DNA from: Sporosarcina limicola
Lineage (GTDB): Bacteria; Bacillota; Bacilli; Bacillales_A; Planococcaceae
NCBI RefSeq assembly: GCF_014873855.1
Contig: NZ_JADBEL010000016.1
Location: 1-64,000, forward strand
Length of the DNA stretch: 64,000 nt
Direction of reading: 5' to 3'
Shown one piece after another: positions 63,381 to 64,000 of this stretch (position 1 is the first letter of the stretch; each line of letters starts with the position of its first letter). The notes beneath the pieces are model-generated. The model was not told the origin of the DNA, did no database searches, and saw nothing but the letters and a program-made list of their open reading frames with translations. Made by a program: the position numbers and the translations under genes.

Positions 63381-64000
63381 TTAGCTATATACGTAGAAAC
63401 CGCGGCCTGACTTCTTCCCTAACCAACCGGCATTGACATATTTTCTGAGTAGTGGGCACGGACGATATTTTGAATCGCCGAAGCCTTCGTGCAATGTTTC
63501 CATAATATACAAACATGTATCTAGACCAATGAAATCTGCTAGTTGAAGGGGTCCCATTGGATGGTTCATGCCCAACTTCATCACGTCATCAATCGATTCC
63601 TTCGTTGCAACGCCTTCATAAAGCGTGTAAATTGCTTCGTTGATCATCGGCATAAGGATGCGGTTTGCTACAAATCCTGGGAAGTCATTTACTTCGACGG
63701 GTACTTTTGCTAGCTTCTTAGTCATGTCTTCAACTGCTTTGTAAACTTCGTCGGTTGTCGCAAGTCCACGGATGATTTCAACGAGTTTCATGACGGGTAC
63801 TGGGTTCATGAAATGCATGCCGATTACTTTTTCTGGACGGTTCGTCGCAGCAGCAATTTCCGTGATTGAAAGTGAGGATGTATTGGATGCAAGGATGGCG
63901 GTTTCTTGTGCGATGCCATCTAGTTGTGTGAAAATCGATTTTTTGATTGCCATATTTTCGACTGCTGCTTCAATGATGATATCGACGTCGGATGCATCTT
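63381..64000 (-). CDS. 3-hydroxybutyryl-CoA dehydrogenase (C-terminal part; 5' end outside window)
   Basis: The frame continues to the window edge ([10 protein letters not shown] before [12 protein letters not shown]), so the true start is beyond 64000. About 205 residues are visible. Rossmann-domain end with [11 protein letters not shown] (catalytic Ser), [17 protein letters not shown] (catalytic His), and the C-terminal domain [25 protein letters not shown] and GKKSGRGFY. It oxidises 3-hydroxyacyl-CoA with NAD(P). MmgB/Hbd family. Confidence 0.93.
   Translation of the reverse strand, partial: DASDVDIIIEAAVENMAIKKSIFTQLDGIAQETAILASNTSSLSITEIAAATNRPEKVIGMHFMNPVPVMKLVEIIRGLATTDEVYKAVEDMTKKLAKVPVEVNDFPGFVANRILMPMINEAIYTLYEGVATKESIDDVMKLGMNHPMGPLQLADFIGLDTCLYIMETLHEGFGDSKYRPCPLLRKYVNAGWLGKKSGRGFYVYS

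Overview
The window looks like a low-GC Gram-positive endospore former, most likely Planococcaceae (a Sporosarcina-like organism). Gene order over most of it follows the Bacillus subtilis block spo0F-fba-tal-murA-glpX-rho-rpmE-tdk-prfA-prmC-spoIIR-ywlC-mntP-ywlE-rpiB-ywlG-glyA-upp-mnaA-atp-ywzB-murA-spoIID-spoIIID-mbl-flhO-flhP-fabZ-ssb-ywpF-ywqAB. Five sporulation genes (spoIID, spoIIQ, spoIIID, spoIIR, spo0F) are present. The family placement is an inference from protein resemblance and synteny. Nearly all genes are on the minus strand, which suggests replication runs right to left here.

Layout. 1-13.7 kb is accessory: the 5' end of a group II intron behind a terminator, a NERD protein, a secreted polysaccharide deacetylase, a DEDDh exonuclease, a 1685-residue Vpr-like subtilase with seven Big_2 repeats, a YknW/YknX-like membrane pair, an IDEAL-domain protein and an XRE regulator. 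13.7-21.6 kb holds ywqB/ywqA (SWIM protein and SNF2 helicase), a competence-type ssb, ywpF, a lipoprotein and fabZ. 21.7-28.6 kb is cell shape, flagellar-like rod proteins, sporulation and murA. 29-37 kb is the F1Fo ATP synthase operon with a clear promoter at 37028-37056. 37.5-58.9 kb is housekeeping: mnaA, upp, glyA, rpiB, arginine phosphatase, mntP, Sua5, spoIIR, prmC-prfA, tdk, rpmE, rho, glpX, a second murA, tal, fba, spo0F, pyrG and rpoE. 59-64 kb is a fatty-acid or branched-chain acyl-CoA degradation locus (TetR regulator, two acyl-CoA dehydrogenases, 3-hydroxyacyl-CoA dehydrogenase) with the scrambled remains of an icmF mutase gene.

The intergenic DNA is unusually rich in repeats. (1) Arrays of a core ATTGGTCGCTT at 1224, 11595, 25399, 39390 and 56120, always in the same orientation, with units of about 19-21 bp (two helical turns), each close to a terminator. 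(2) Two unrelated arrays with the same 20-21 bp period at 59794 and 62115. (3) A MITE-like element of about 118 bp in three copies. (4) A long element with several hairpins, once inside the atp operon and once upstream of glyA.

The most surprising gene is pyrG. Its CTP-sensing promoter and attenuator look intact, but the glutaminase nucleophile Cys reads as Ser, and several other near-invariant CTP synthase residues are changed.
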